From assembly GCF_029625295.1 (NCBI RefSeq), contig NZ_CP121112.1:1984001-2048000 (forward strand): a DNA stretch of 64,000 bases, in the 5' to 3' direction. A program made the translations under genes and the position numbers. The DNA comes from Flavobacterium gyeonganense. GTDB lineage: Bacteria; Bacteroidota; Bacteroidia; Flavobacteriales; Flavobacteriaceae. How positions within the stretch are numbered: position 1 is the first letter of the stretch; the number at the start of each line of letters is the position of its first letter. The notes under the pieces are model-generated. The model saw nothing but the letters and a program-made list of their open reading frames with translations, was not told the origin of the DNA and did not search any database. Of this stretch, positions 44,177 to 52,947 are shown one piece after another.

Positions 44177-45481
44177 ATGGAAAATTTTAATATGTCCAGA
44201 ACTACCACTTTTTACGCTTTAGGTTTAAGTTATAAAAAAGCAGATGCTACCATTAGAGGAAAATTTAGTTTAGATGCTAAAGCACAATCTGATTTACTTG
44301 CTCAGGCAAAAACTGAAGGAATAGAATCATTAATCGTCACTTCTACCTGCAACAGAACTGAAATTTATGGTTTTGCCAATCATCCGTACGAATTAATCAA
44401 ATTACTTTGCGACAACAGTAATGGATCTGTTGAGGAATTTCGCGAAGTGGCCTATATCTACAAAAATCAGGAAGCTGTAAACCATATGTTTCGCGTAGGA
44501 ACAGGTCTAGACAGTCAGATTTTGGGTGATTTTGAAATCATCAGCCAGATTAAAATTGCTTTCAACCTTAGTAAATCCGAGGGTTTAATTAATACTTTTA
44601 TTGATCGCCTTGTCAACAGCGTTATTCAGGCAAGCAAAAAGGTCAAAACAGATACTGAAATTTCTTCTGGTGCAACATCGGTTTCGTTTGCATCAGTTCA
44701 ATATATTATTAAAAACGTAGAAGATATTGGAAACAAAAATATTCTGCTATTCGGAACTGGAAAAATAGGACGAAATACCTGCGAAAATTTAGTAAAACAT
44801 ACTAAAAATGGTCACATTACGCTTATCAACAGAACGAAAAACAAAGCTGAAATCCTTGCCGGAAAACTAAATGTCATCGTAAAAGATTACGCTAACCTTC
44901 AGGAAGAACTACAACAATCTGATGTTTTGGTTGTAGCAACAGGAGCAAAAAATCCAACTATTGACAAGACATTACTAAATTTAAAAAAACCGTTATTGAT
45001 TCTGGATTTATCTATCCCAAGAAATGTAAATCCTGATGTGGAACAAATTCCGGGTGTAACTTTAATACATTTAGATTATCTGTCACAAATGACAGATGAT
45101 ACCCTTGAAAGAAGAAAACAGCATATACCCGCTGCCGAAGCTATAATTGAGGATATGAAATTAGAGTTCAATATCTGGATGAACGGCCGTAAATATGCTC
45201 CTACCATTCATGCGCTAAAAGCAAAACTAAACGATATGGTTGCCGGAGAACTGGCTTTTCATAAAAAGAAAATGATAAATTTTGATGAAGAACAGGCTGA
45301 ATTAATCAGTTCCCGAATTATACAAAAAATCACCAGTCAGTTTGCCAGTCACTTAAAAGACGAAAACACATCGATTGACGAAAGTATTGAGTTTATTGAA
45401 AAAGTATTTCAGATTGGACAGCTTGCACCAAAAAATATTCCTTCCCCAATTGAAGAAAAATACAAAATCAACCTCTCATAA
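44177..45481 (+). CDS. hemA: Glutamyl-tRNA reductase
   Basis: The 434-residue protein (alternative start ATG 44192 gives MSRTTTFYALG) has the catalytic Cys motif STCNRTEIYGF, GLDSQILGDFEIISQIK, a Rossmann NADPH region (ILLFGTGKIGR, LINRTKNKA) and the C-terminal dimerisation helix. It reduces glutamyl-tRNA to glutamate-1-semialdehyde, the first committed step of the C5 heme route. The next enzyme, HemL, is not encoded in the window. It heads hemACDE. Confidence 0.93.
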   Translation: MENFNMSRTTTFYALGLSYKKADATIRGKFSLDAKAQSDLLAQAKTEGIESLIVTSTCNRTEIYGFANHPYELIKLLCDNSNGSVEEFREVAYIYKNQEAVNHMFRVGTGLDSQILGDFEIISQIKIAFNLSKSEGLINTFIDRLVNSVIQASKKVKTDTEISSGATSVSFASVQYIIKNVEDIGNKNILLFGTGKIGRNTCENLVKHTKNGHITLINRTKNKAEILAGKLNVIVKDYANLQEELQQSDVLVVATGAKNPTIDKTLLNLKKPLLILDLSIPRNVNPDVEQIPGVTLIHLDYLSQMTDDTLERRKQHIPAAEAIIEDMKLEFNIWMNGRKYAPTIHALKAKLNDMVAGELAFHKKKMINFDEEQAELISSRIIQKITSQFASHLKDENTSIDESIEFIEKVFQIGQLAPKNIPSPIEEKYKINLS

Positions 45482-45524
45482 TAGTTAAACAGAATGTTCC
45501 TTACTTTTAAGGATCCAAAAAAAT

Positions 45525-46448
45525 ATGGCTCAAAAAGTTATAAGAATAGGAACCCGCGATAGTGAGCTCGCACTTTGGCAGGCCCACACAGTCGAAAAAA
45601 AATTAAATGATTTAGGCTTTAAAACTGAAATTGTTGCCGTAAAATCCCAGGGAGATATTATTCTCGACAAACCTCTTTACGAACTTGGCATTACAGGAAT
45701 CTTTACTAAAACTTTAGACATTGCAATGATTAATGGCGATATTGATATTGCGGTGCATTCGATGAAAGATGTTCCAACTGCTTTGCCAAAAGGAATTGTT
45801 CAGGTGGCTGTTTTGGAAAGAGCAAATGTTCTGGACATTTTAGTTCATAAAGGAAATCCTGATTTTACAAATCCAAGTACCATTGCAACCGGAAGTCTGC
45901 GCCGTCAGGCACAATGGTTTAACAAATACCCAAATCATACTGTAGTTGATTTGCGCGGAAACGTAAATACGCGGATGCAGAAACTTCAGGATAACGACTG
46001 GGATGGAGCCGTTTTTGCTGCTGCAGGTTTGGAACGCATCAACCTAAAACCGGAAAATGTTATTAATCTGGATTGGATGATTCCGGCGCCGGCACAAGGA
46101 GCAATGCTGGTTGTGGCAATGGAAAATGACAATTATACGCTTGATGCACTTTCGCAATTAAATCATATTGAAACTGAGATTTGTACTTATATAGAACGTC
46201 AGTTTTTAAGAACACTTGAAGGCGGATGTACAGCACCAATCGGAGCTTTGGTTACCTATAATGAAGACGAAGATACTTTACATTTTCAAGGCGTTTTACT
46301 TTCTATTGACGGGAAACAAAAATTGGAAATCGATAAAACAGTTGATATCTCAGAATGGAAGAAATTAGGTTTCAACTCAGCTCAGGAGATTTTGAATAAT
46401 GGCGGAACGGAATTGATGCAGCAAATCAAAGAATCCCTAAAAAAATAA
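45525..46448 (+). CDS. hemC: Porphobilinogen deaminase (hydroxymethylbilane synthase)
   Basis: The 307-residue protein starts IRIGTRDSELALWQAHTV and has the catalytic region DIAVHSMKDVPTALP, SLRRQAQW and RGNVNTRMQKL, plus the dipyrromethane cofactor Cys in LEGGCTAPIGA. It polymerises four porphobilinogens to hydroxymethylbilane. Its stop codon overlaps the hemD start by one base. Confidence 0.95.
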   Translation: MAQKVIRIGTRDSELALWQAHTVEKKLNDLGFKTEIVAVKSQGDIILDKPLYELGITGIFTKTLDIAMINGDIDIAVHSMKDVPTALPKGIVQVAVLERANVLDILVHKGNPDFTNPSTIATGSLRRQAQWFNKYPNHTVVDLRGNVNTRMQKLQDNDWDGAVFAAAGLERINLKPENVINLDWMIPAPAQGAMLVVAMENDNYTLDALSQLNHIETEICTYIERQFLRTLEGGCTAPIGALVTYNEDEDTLHFQGVLLSIDGKQKLEIDKTVDISEWKKLGFNSAQEILNNGGTELMQQIKESLKK

Positions 46449-47113
46449 TGGCAAATCCAGTTCAGATATTATCTACTAAAATATTATCTCCGCTTCACAA
46501 GCAAGAGTTAATGAAATATGGTATTGAATTAATCGAAGCTGATTTCATCAAAACCGAAAACAAACCTTTCGAATTAAAAGACCTCAACGAAAATCTGATT
46601 TTTACAAGTCAAAATGCCGTTCACAGCATTTTGTCCCATCCAAAATCAGAAGAGCTGAAAAAGAAAAACGTGTATTGCGTTGGGCTTAAAACCAAAAATT
46701 TACTGACAGATAACGGATTCAACGTTGTTGCGTATACAGGTTATGCTGCAGATTTAGCCGAAATCATTACTTTGATTTATGGAAGTGAAAGCTATACTTT
46801 TTTCAGTGGAAATCTTAGAAGAGATACTTTGCCTGAAGCTTTAAAAGAAAACGGAATTAAATTCAATGAAATTCAGGTTTACGACACAACATTACAGCCT
46901 CAGAAAATAAAAGGAAATCCCGAAGCAATTTTGTTTTTTAGTCCGTCTGGAGTTAAAAGTTATCTGAAAGACAATAAAATTCAAAAACAAATCTGTTTCT
47001 GCATTGGTGATACCACCGCAGATGCTTTAGCAAAAATCACTAAAAATATCATCATCGCAGATCAGCCTACAATTGAGGACGTGATTGAAGATGCAATTCA
47101 GGAATACAAATAA
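46448..47113 (+). CDS. hemD: Uroporphyrinogen-III synthase
   Basis: The 221-residue protein has the HemD bilobal pattern: ENLIFTSQNAVHSIL, KNVYCVGLKTKNLL, SGNLRRDTLPEAL, EIQVYDTTLQ, ILFFSPSGVKSYL and CIGDTTADAL. It closes and inverts ring D. HemD is poorly conserved, but the position directly after hemC with a 1-base overlap makes the call firm. Confidence 0.92.
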   Translation: MANPVQILSTKILSPLHKQELMKYGIELIEADFIKTENKPFELKDLNENLIFTSQNAVHSILSHPKSEELKKKNVYCVGLKTKNLLTDNGFNVVAYTGYAADLAEIITLIYGSESYTFFSGNLRRDTLPEALKENGIKFNEIQVYDTTLQPQKIKGNPEAILFFSPSGVKSYLKDNKIQKQICFCIGDTTADALAKITKNIIIADQPTIEDVIEDAIQEYK

Positions 47114-47124
47114 CAATAACAAAC

Positions 47125-47157
47125 AAACCTAACAGGTTTTTGAAACCTGTTAGGTTT
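47125..47157. repeat. REP-like perfect palindrome between hemD and hemE
   Basis: Bases 47125-47139 (aaacctaacaggttt) pair exactly with 47143-47157 around a 3-base loop. The core CCTAACAGGTTT is similar to the REP pair around the transposase at 48288. Confidence 0.7.
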
Positions 47158-47171
47158 AAACATAAAAACTC

Positions 47172-48197
47172 ATGTTAAAAAACGACCTATTTTTAAAAGC
47201 TTTAAAAGGAGAAACAGTTCAGCGTCCACCGGTATGGATGATGCGTCAGGCAGGAAGATATTTACCTGAATTCAGAGCCCTGCGTGATAAATATGATTTC
47301 TTTACACGATGTGAAACTCCTGAATTGGCTGCAGAAATTACAGTTCAGCCTATTCGCAGAATTGCTCCGGATGCAGCTATTTTATTTTCAGATATTTTGG
47401 TAGTTCCAAGAGCTATGGGAATTCACGTAGAATTAAAAGACAATTTAGGTCCGATTATCCCAGATCCAATTCGCACCATGGAACAGGTAAATCAGGTTTT
47501 TGTTCCGGATGTAAACGAAACTTTAGGTTATGTTTTTGACGCTGTGAAATTGACTAAGGAAATGCTGAACGATGAGGTTCCGTTAATTGGTTTCGCAGGT
47601 TCGCCATGGACCATTTTTTGCTATGCCGTTGAAGGAAAAGGGTCTAAAAGTTTTGATACTGCAAAAGGATTCTGTTTTTCAAATCCGGTTGCAGCACATA
47701 CTTTATTACAAAAAATCACAGATACGACTATTTTATACTTAAAAGAAAAAGTAAAATCGGGTGTAAATGCGGTTCAGATTTTTGATTCCTGGGGAGGAAT
47801 GCTTTCTCCTGTTGATTATCAGGAATTCTCATGGAAATATATCAATCAGATTGTTGATGCTTTAGCTGAAATTACTCCTGTTATTGTTTTCGGAAAAGGA
47901 TGCTGGTTTGCACTAAATGAAATGGGTAAAAGTAAAGCTTCTGCATTAGGCGTTGACTGGACTTGTTCTGCAAGAAATGCGCGTTACTTGTCTGGCGGAA
48001 ATGTTACTTTACAAGGAAATTTCGATCCGTCAAGATTGCTTTCGCCAATTCCGACTATCAAGAAAATGGTTCATGAAATGATCGACGAATTCGGAAAAGA
48101 TAAATATGTCGTGAATCTGGGTCACGGAATTTTACCAAATATCCCTGTAGATCATGCAAAAGCGTTTATTGACGCGGTGAAGGAATACGGACAGTAA
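47172..48197 (+). CDS. hemE: Uroporphyrinogen decarboxylase
   Basis: The 341-residue protein has the signature [17 protein letters not shown] near the N-terminus and later [16 protein letters not shown] and [19 protein letters not shown]. It decarboxylates uroporphyrinogen III to coproporphyrinogen III. It is intact, and the REP palindrome upstream probably separates it from hemD without breaking the operon. Confidence 0.95.
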   Translation: MLKNDLFLKALKGETVQRPPVWMMRQAGRYLPEFRALRDKYDFFTRCETPELAAEITVQPIRRIAPDAAILFSDILVVPRAMGIHVELKDNLGPIIPDPIRTMEQVNQVFVPDVNETLGYVFDAVKLTKEMLNDEVPLIGFAGSPWTIFCYAVEGKGSKSFDTAKGFCFSNPVAAHTLLQKITDTTILYLKEKVKSGVNAVQIFDSWGGMLSPVDYQEFSWKYINQIVDALAEITPVIVFGKGCWFALNEMGKSKASALGVDWTCSARNARYLSGGNVTLQGNFDPSRLLSPIPTIKKMVHEMIDEFGKDKYVVNLGHGILPNIPVDHAKAFIDAVKEYGQ

Positions 48198-48224
48198 ATA
48201 AGTTGAAAGTATTCCGTGTGCATT

Positions 48225-48253
48225 CCTGCAAGGTTTCCAAAACCTTGTAGGTA
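48225..48253 (+). repeat. REP element, left copy flanking the transposase
   Basis: The 29-bp imperfect palindrome (cctgcaaggtttccaaaacc...) is an inverted copy of 48922-48950, identical at 28 of 29 positions when one is reverse-complemented. It starts 27 bp after the hemE stop codon. Confidence 0.75.
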
Positions 48254-48287
48254 TAAACTAAATTATCTATATTGAAAACGTCGCAGG

Positions 48288-48852
48288 ATGAGCAATATCA
48301 ATATGAAATTAGAAGTTTTAGAAAAAGATTGTTATTATCATATATATAACCGAGGAATAAACGGAACAACCATTTTTGAAAATGACACTAACAAGCTTTA
48401 TTTCTTAAAACAGTTAGCTAAATATTCCAAAGATAAAATTTCAATTTTTGCGTATTGTTTAATGAATAATCATTTTCATTTAGTTATTCGACTTAATTCA
48501 GAAGAAAAAGAGGTTACTCAGGCATTTTCAAACTTGTTTAATTCATATGCAAAAGCTTTCAATAAACAGATTAACAGAACTGGAAGTTTATTTTAGAAAC
48601 ATTTTAAGAGAATAAAACTAAAAGACGAAACTTATCTGAAACAATTGATTGTTTATGCCCATTTGAATCCGAAACATCATTTTGATTTAGATTTCAAAAG
48701 TTTCCAATTTTCATCCTATCAGGCATATTTATCTGATAAAGAAACTAAAATAGAGAGATGAAACCATAAATTTATTTGGCGGTTTAGAAAATTTTATCTT
48801 TTCTCATAATCAAAAGAATGATTTTTTAAACGAAACTTATACTTTTGAATAA
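48288..48852 (+). pseudogene. Decayed REP-associated (IS200-like, Y1/HUH) transposase
   Basis: The frame starts KDCYYHIYNRGINGTTIF and has the HUH-type motif MNNHFHLVIRL; it stops at TAG 48594-48596 where CAG/CAA is expected (GSLF-stop-KHFKRI). Reading on, LKQLIVYAHLNPKHH carries the catalytic-Tyr motif, then YQAYLSDKETKIER ends in another stop, and a second frameshift (near 48760) resumes as TINLFGGLENFIFSHN to 48852. So it carries one nonsense and at least one frameshift. It belongs to the RAYT family that mobilises REP palindromes. Confidence 0.82.
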
Positions 48853-48921
48853 TAGGTTTCATCTTTCAAATTTTATAAAACCTTAAAGTCTAATAAAATT
48901 CTATAAATAGTAATCAATTGA

Positions 48922-48950
48922 TACCTACAAGGTTTTGAAAACCTTGCAGG
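48922..48950 (-). repeat. REP element, right copy flanking the transposase
   Basis: tacctacaaggttttgaaaacc... is the inverted partner of 48225-48253. It ends 17 bp before the next start codon, and the reading frame of that gene is open through it. Confidence 0.75.
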
Positions 48951-48967
48951 AGAACGAACAGAAAATC

Positions 48968-49351
48968 ATGCTCAACAAAGGCTTAAGAGACGAAGAGAAA
49001 ATCAGAATCGATAATGTTCTAAAAACATTGCGGACTCTTGTTTTTGTACCTCAGCCATTGAATCGTTTAGAAAAAACAAATATCGAAAACCAACTAAAAG
49101 AATTTGCATTAAACATTGAAACTTTAGTTGATTATTCGAACGAAGAATTAATCACATTATTGATGCGTCTTCATTTTGACTGGGATCAATTAGAACAGTT
49201 TGCAGATTTTTTAATGGATTTTTCAAAAGTCGAAAACTACAATTTTGAAGATAAGGCTTTGGCTGTTTATCAATATATCCAATCAGAAAGCAAAGTCTTT
49301 TCTTTTGGGATAAATTCGAAAATTGCTTCGGCGAAAGCCAAAAAACAATAA
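48968..49351 (+). CDS. Hypothetical protein in the hem operon
   Basis: From ATG 48968 the protein is 127 residues; the open frame extends back into the REP element without an ATG, so this start is preferred. The sequence is helical and charged with no signal peptide (FDWDQLEQFADFLMDFSKVENYNFEDKALAVYQYIQ). The hemF start lies 2 bp after its stop codon, so they are co-transcribed. I do not recognise the family. Its conserved place beside hemF would suggest a coupled role. Confidence 0.65.
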   Translation: MLNKGLRDEEKIRIDNVLKTLRTLVFVPQPLNRLEKTNIENQLKEFALNIETLVDYSNEELITLLMRLHFDWDQLEQFADFLMDFSKVENYNFEDKALAVYQYIQSESKVFSFGINSKIASAKAKKQ

Positions 49352-49353
49352 AA

Positions 49354-50256
49354 ATGAAAGACAAATTTTACGCCTACATACAAAACCTGCAGGACCAGAT
49401 TTGCGCAGGATTAGAAGCTGTTGACGGAACGACAAAATTCCGTGAAGACCTTTGGAAACGCCCGGAAGGTGGGGGCGGAAGAACACGCGTTATTGAAAAT
49501 GGTTCTGCTTTCGAAAAAGGCGGTGTCAACATTTCGGCCGTTCATGGGAAATTGCCTGAAACCATGCAAAAAATGTTTGGCGTTGGCGAAGCAGACTTTT
49601 TTGCCTGCGGATTAAGTTTGGTGATTCATCCAAAAAGCCCAATGGTTCCTACAGTTCATGCGAACTGGCGCTATTTTGAAATGTACGATGAGTCAGGAAA
49701 TGTGATTCAGCAATGGTTTGGCGGTGGACAGGATTTAACGCCTTATTATTTGTTTGAAGAAGATGGAAAACACTTTCATCAAACCTGCAAAACTGCCTGC
49801 GACAAACACAATCCGGAGTTTTATCCAAAATACAAAAAACAATGTGATTCGTATTTTTGGAATGCGCACAGAAACGAAGCCCGTGGTCTTGGCGGTTTAT
49901 TCTTTGATTATTGCAAAGCAAATGAGTCAATGTCAATGGAAGATTGGTACAATTTTGTAACAGAAGTTGGAAACAGTTTCCTTGAAGCTTATGTTCCGAT
50001 TGTCGAAAGAAGAAAAAACCTTTCTTACACTCCGGAAAACAGAAACTGGCAGGAAATCCGACGTGGCCGTTATGTCGAGTTCAATTTAGTTCACGACAAG
50101 GGCACATTATTCGGTTTAAAAACCAACGGAAGAATCGAAAGTATTTTGATGAGTTTGCCTCCTCATGTGCAATGGGTTTACGATCATCATCCGGAATCTG
50201 GAAGTGAAGAAGAAAAACTGATAAAAGTACTGGAAAATCCTGTTGACTGGATTTAA
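49354..50256 (+). CDS. hemF: Oxygen-dependent coproporphyrinogen III oxidase
   Basis: The 300-residue protein has the HemF motifs RPEGGGGRTRVIENGSAFEKGGVN, PMVPTVHANWRYFEMYDE, QQWFGGGQDLTPYYLFEED and RRGRYVEFNLVHDKGT. It oxidises coproporphyrinogen III to protoporphyrinogen IX using O2. A long bidirectional hairpin follows. Confidence 0.95.
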   Translation: MKDKFYAYIQNLQDQICAGLEAVDGTTKFREDLWKRPEGGGGRTRVIENGSAFEKGGVNISAVHGKLPETMQKMFGVGEADFFACGLSLVIHPKSPMVPTVHANWRYFEMYDESGNVIQQWFGGGQDLTPYYLFEEDGKHFHQTCKTACDKHNPEFYPKYKKQCDSYFWNAHRNEARGLGGLFFDYCKANESMSMEDWYNFVTEVGNSFLEAYVPIVERRKNLSYTPENRNWQEIRRGRYVEFNLVHDKGTLFGLKTNGRIESILMSLPPHVQWVYDHHPESGSEEEKLIKVLENPVDWI

Positions 50257-50269
50257 CTAAAAACATAAA

Positions 50270-50303
50270 AAAGCCCTAAAACATCAATTTTAGGGCTTTC
50301 TCT
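50270..50303. terminator. Bidirectional intrinsic terminator after hemF
   Basis: Arms 50270-50281 (aaagccctaaaa) and 50288-50299 form a perfect 12-bp stem with a 6-base loop and T-rich flanks on both strands, between convergent genes. Confidence 0.8.
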
Positions 50304-50309
50304 TTTAAA

Positions 50310-52076
50310 TTATTTAGTACTTAATTCTTCAATCATATCTAAGGTCTGTAAAATGATATTTTTATCTCCCTTTGATGAATTTAGTTTTAACTCAAATTTC
50401 AGTTTGTTGTCTACCAGCTTTTTTCCAGAATATAAGGTAACATCTGTAAATTGCTGCGCCAGTCGGTTCAGGCTTTTTATATCAGATGGTTTTGCTTCGC
50501 CTGAATTAGAATAGGCTGTTACTAATTTATCCATGCTCACCTGGGCAGCAAAATAATTTTGTTTCAGCTCTTTTTTAACTTCTTTTGAAAAGGAATTGTC
50601 TTTCGGGAAAATGTGATCAATGCTGTTTCCAATAATCACCACATCTTTCTCTTTAAAAATAAACAAATTACCAAACTCCTGAGTTCCTTTTATTTCATAG
50701 TAATTTCCTTTTTGAGTCAGTCCTTTTTTACGAACGCCTAATTGGATTAGTTTATCTCCAAAAGTTGGGTGTGTTGAAGTAAAAATTACTGAAAATAACG
50801 GCACCGTTTTTTTAACCGTTTTTACCACTTCTTTGGACTCAAAATTCTCATCGTACTCATACGTTTTGGTTGTAACTTCTCTTTCTGCCACATCATAAAG
50901 AAACATGCTTAAATCTCCGTCGAAAAGCGTTGCTGTAGCTTTTTCATCAATAATGGTCGAAATAAGATCAGTTGCGACACCAATATCTTCTTTTAGAATA
51001 TAAGGATTGTTAAAAACCTCAGCAGTCAAAGTTGGAAAACTATTCAGCATTTCCTTCGTATTAAAATGATACGTCAGATAACCGAGTGGCTTTTGGGCAG
51101 GAAAATAATTAAAAATGTTTTTATTGGCTTTCCGGTTACTAATTTTGCTTACTAAATCGGCAATTGGTTTGGAGTATTCGACAATTTCTTCAATTCGTGC
51201 ATTATCATTATCAAAATAAAAATCGACATTGATACCTTTTACAAAATTGCCCCAGTTTTTCTGACTCGGAAAAAATTTATTATACGTTGTAAATTGTGCC
51301 AAAGCCATATACGCCGAATTAAAACCGCTCAATGCTGCCCCATAATCAACCCAGCATGAAATGTCGGCGGTTTCATGCACTTTATCTGAAGTCGGGACAG
51401 TAAAACCATTTTCAAAAAGCAATTTTATAAATCTGTTTTGACTGATGGCCTGAATGCTGTCAAAAGCAGTCTGTTCTTTTTGATAATTCGCATAATAATT
51501 ATCTGAATAATCTGCATAAGTAGTGTCTAGAGAAGATTCAACCGGTGTATCAATGACAATATCTGTAGTTTCTACCGCTACTGAATCTACAACAGGTGGT
51601 GCTATAGCATAATCATTATAAGAATATTTTTTGGTTAATCCAAAAATTACCAAATGGCTGTCATTCCAGGCTATAGTCGTTTTTTTATCACCGGAATTAT
51701 ATACAGAATACTGCCCAAAATCTTCAATTAAAGGTTTTGCAACAGAATCACTTTCCTGATTTTTTTTAACTAAGAAATTTTTAATATCGTTTCTGCTTTT
51801 AATTGGAATTGTAATTTGATAATAGGGAATGCTATCCGAATAATTCCCATGGGCGGTTATTTTCTGGTCTAATTTTATAAGATCTGCATATTGATTGACA
51901 TCCAGTTTCATTTTGCCATTTTTCAATAGTGAATGATTTAAAACCTCAGCAACACTTACTTTTTTAGAAAGCTGACTTCCGTTAAACTGAACAAAATAAT
52001 CCTGCTTTTTCGAAAGAGTCTGACTCTGCGTTAAACCATACGTGAATAAAATGAATAAGATAAAAAACTGTTTCAT
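50310..52076 (-). CDS. Large secreted protein of unknown function
   Basis: The 588-residue product has a signal peptide (MKQFFILFILFTYGLTQSQ) and a repetitive alpha/beta mature part; segments such as TTIAWNDSHLVIFGLTKKY and LFIFKEKDVVIIGNSIDHIF recall DUF4836-like Bacteroidetes proteins, but I am not sure. There is a low-complexity D/V/T stretch near residues 165-190. It starts 15 bp after the small lipoprotein gene upstream, so the two are a pair. Confidence 0.6.
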   Translation of the reverse strand: MKQFFILFILFTYGLTQSQTLSKKQDYFVQFNGSQLSKKVSVAEVLNHSLLKNGKMKLDVNQYADLIKLDQKITAHGNYSDSIPYYQITIPIKSRNDIKNFLVKKNQESDSVAKPLIEDFGQYSVYNSGDKKTTIAWNDSHLVIFGLTKKYSYNDYAIAPPVVDSVAVETTDIVIDTPVESSLDTTYADYSDNYYANYQKEQTAFDSIQAISQNRFIKLLFENGFTVPTSDKVHETADISCWVDYGAALSGFNSAYMALAQFTTYNKFFPSQKNWGNFVKGINVDFYFDNDNARIEEIVEYSKPIADLVSKISNRKANKNIFNYFPAQKPLGYLTYHFNTKEMLNSFPTLTAEVFNNPYILKEDIGVATDLISTIIDEKATATLFDGDLSMFLYDVAEREVTTKTYEYDENFESKEVVKTVKKTVPLFSVIFTSTHPTFGDKLIQLGVRKKGLTQKGNYYEIKGTQEFGNLFIFKEKDVVIIGNSIDHIFPKDNSFSKEVKKELKQNYFAAQVSMDKLVTAYSNSGEAKPSDIKSLNRLAQQFTDVTLYSGKKLVDNKLKFELKLNSSKGDKNIILQTLDMIEELSTK

Positions 52077-52091
52077 GTGTAAGTATAATGA

Positions 52092-52724
52092 TTATTGAGT
52101 TAATTGAATTGTATTGTTCATGAGTGACGATTTTTTAAGGACACTGTACATGCTTTGTTTTAAAAAAACCGTTTTCTTGTTTTTAGAAATTTTGCTGTTC
52201 GCATTGGATGCTGATAGGATATCACGGTCGAAAGTGTAAATAGATACAATGCTGGCTTTTTCCAGATCTTCCTTTTTCTTTTCGTCTTTAATGAGTTTTT
52301 CAGGAATAGGATAGGAAGCCATTCTTTCAAAACTCTTCGAATCTGCTGTAAAATGGATTTGATTTTTTTGCTTGTTCAAAGTATTTACGACTTCGTTCAG
52401 TGCTTTCGGATTTTTATAATCTAATTTGATAATAAAAACATATTTGTCAAAATCAGTCTTTGTTGAAACATTTGAAATTCCTTCAATTTTTGATACTTTA
52501 GACTTAAATTCATCCAGTTTCTGACTGATCTCCTGTTCATTTGGAATTTTCACACCATCCACTTCTTCCAGCCAGATAGCTGATTTGGTTTTTAACCATG
52601 ATTGGGAAAAGTCAACCATCAGTGTGTATTCTCCACTTTGATCATCGTGGTGCTTAATTCTTTCTGTTATTTCAAAACAGCTTGTTAAAAGCAGGCAGCA
52701 GCATAATGCAAATATTTTCTTCAT
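52092..52724 (-). CDS. Lipoprotein of unknown function
   Basis: The 210-residue product has a signal peptide and lipobox (LLLTSC), then an alpha/beta mature domain with no motif that I recognise. It is first in a two-gene unit with the 588-residue secreted protein and is divergent from hemB. Confidence 0.6.
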   Translation of the reverse strand: MKKIFALCCCLLLTSCFEITERIKHHDDQSGEYTLMVDFSQSWLKTKSAIWLEEVDGVKIPNEQEISQKLDEFKSKVSKIEGISNVSTKTDFDKYVFIIKLDYKNPKALNEVVNTLNKQKNQIHFTADSKSFERMASYPIPEKLIKDEKKKEDLEKASIVSIYTFDRDILSASNANSKISKNKKTVFLKQSMYSVLKKSSLMNNTIQLTQ

Positions 52725-52947
52725 TTGGGAAATTTAAATTTTGAAACACATTCCATAAGAAGATTCTTAGTTGAAATTTTAAGAGCGGTACGAATTTAGA
52801 TAATATTAACGAATTCTCATTCATCCTGAACTCTTTATTTGGACGTTTTTTATTTAACTTTGCGACACTTATTTTAATTTCATTTTTAAAATGAATATGA
52901 ACTGTTTACAGACAAATATTCATTTTAGATTTTATAAAAAACACTCT

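Noticed and set aside
52838..52862. Full promoter for hemB (TTTG plus taactttg)
   Set aside because: The -7 word is good, but TTTG is only 13 bp upstream, too close for the flavobacterial spacing.
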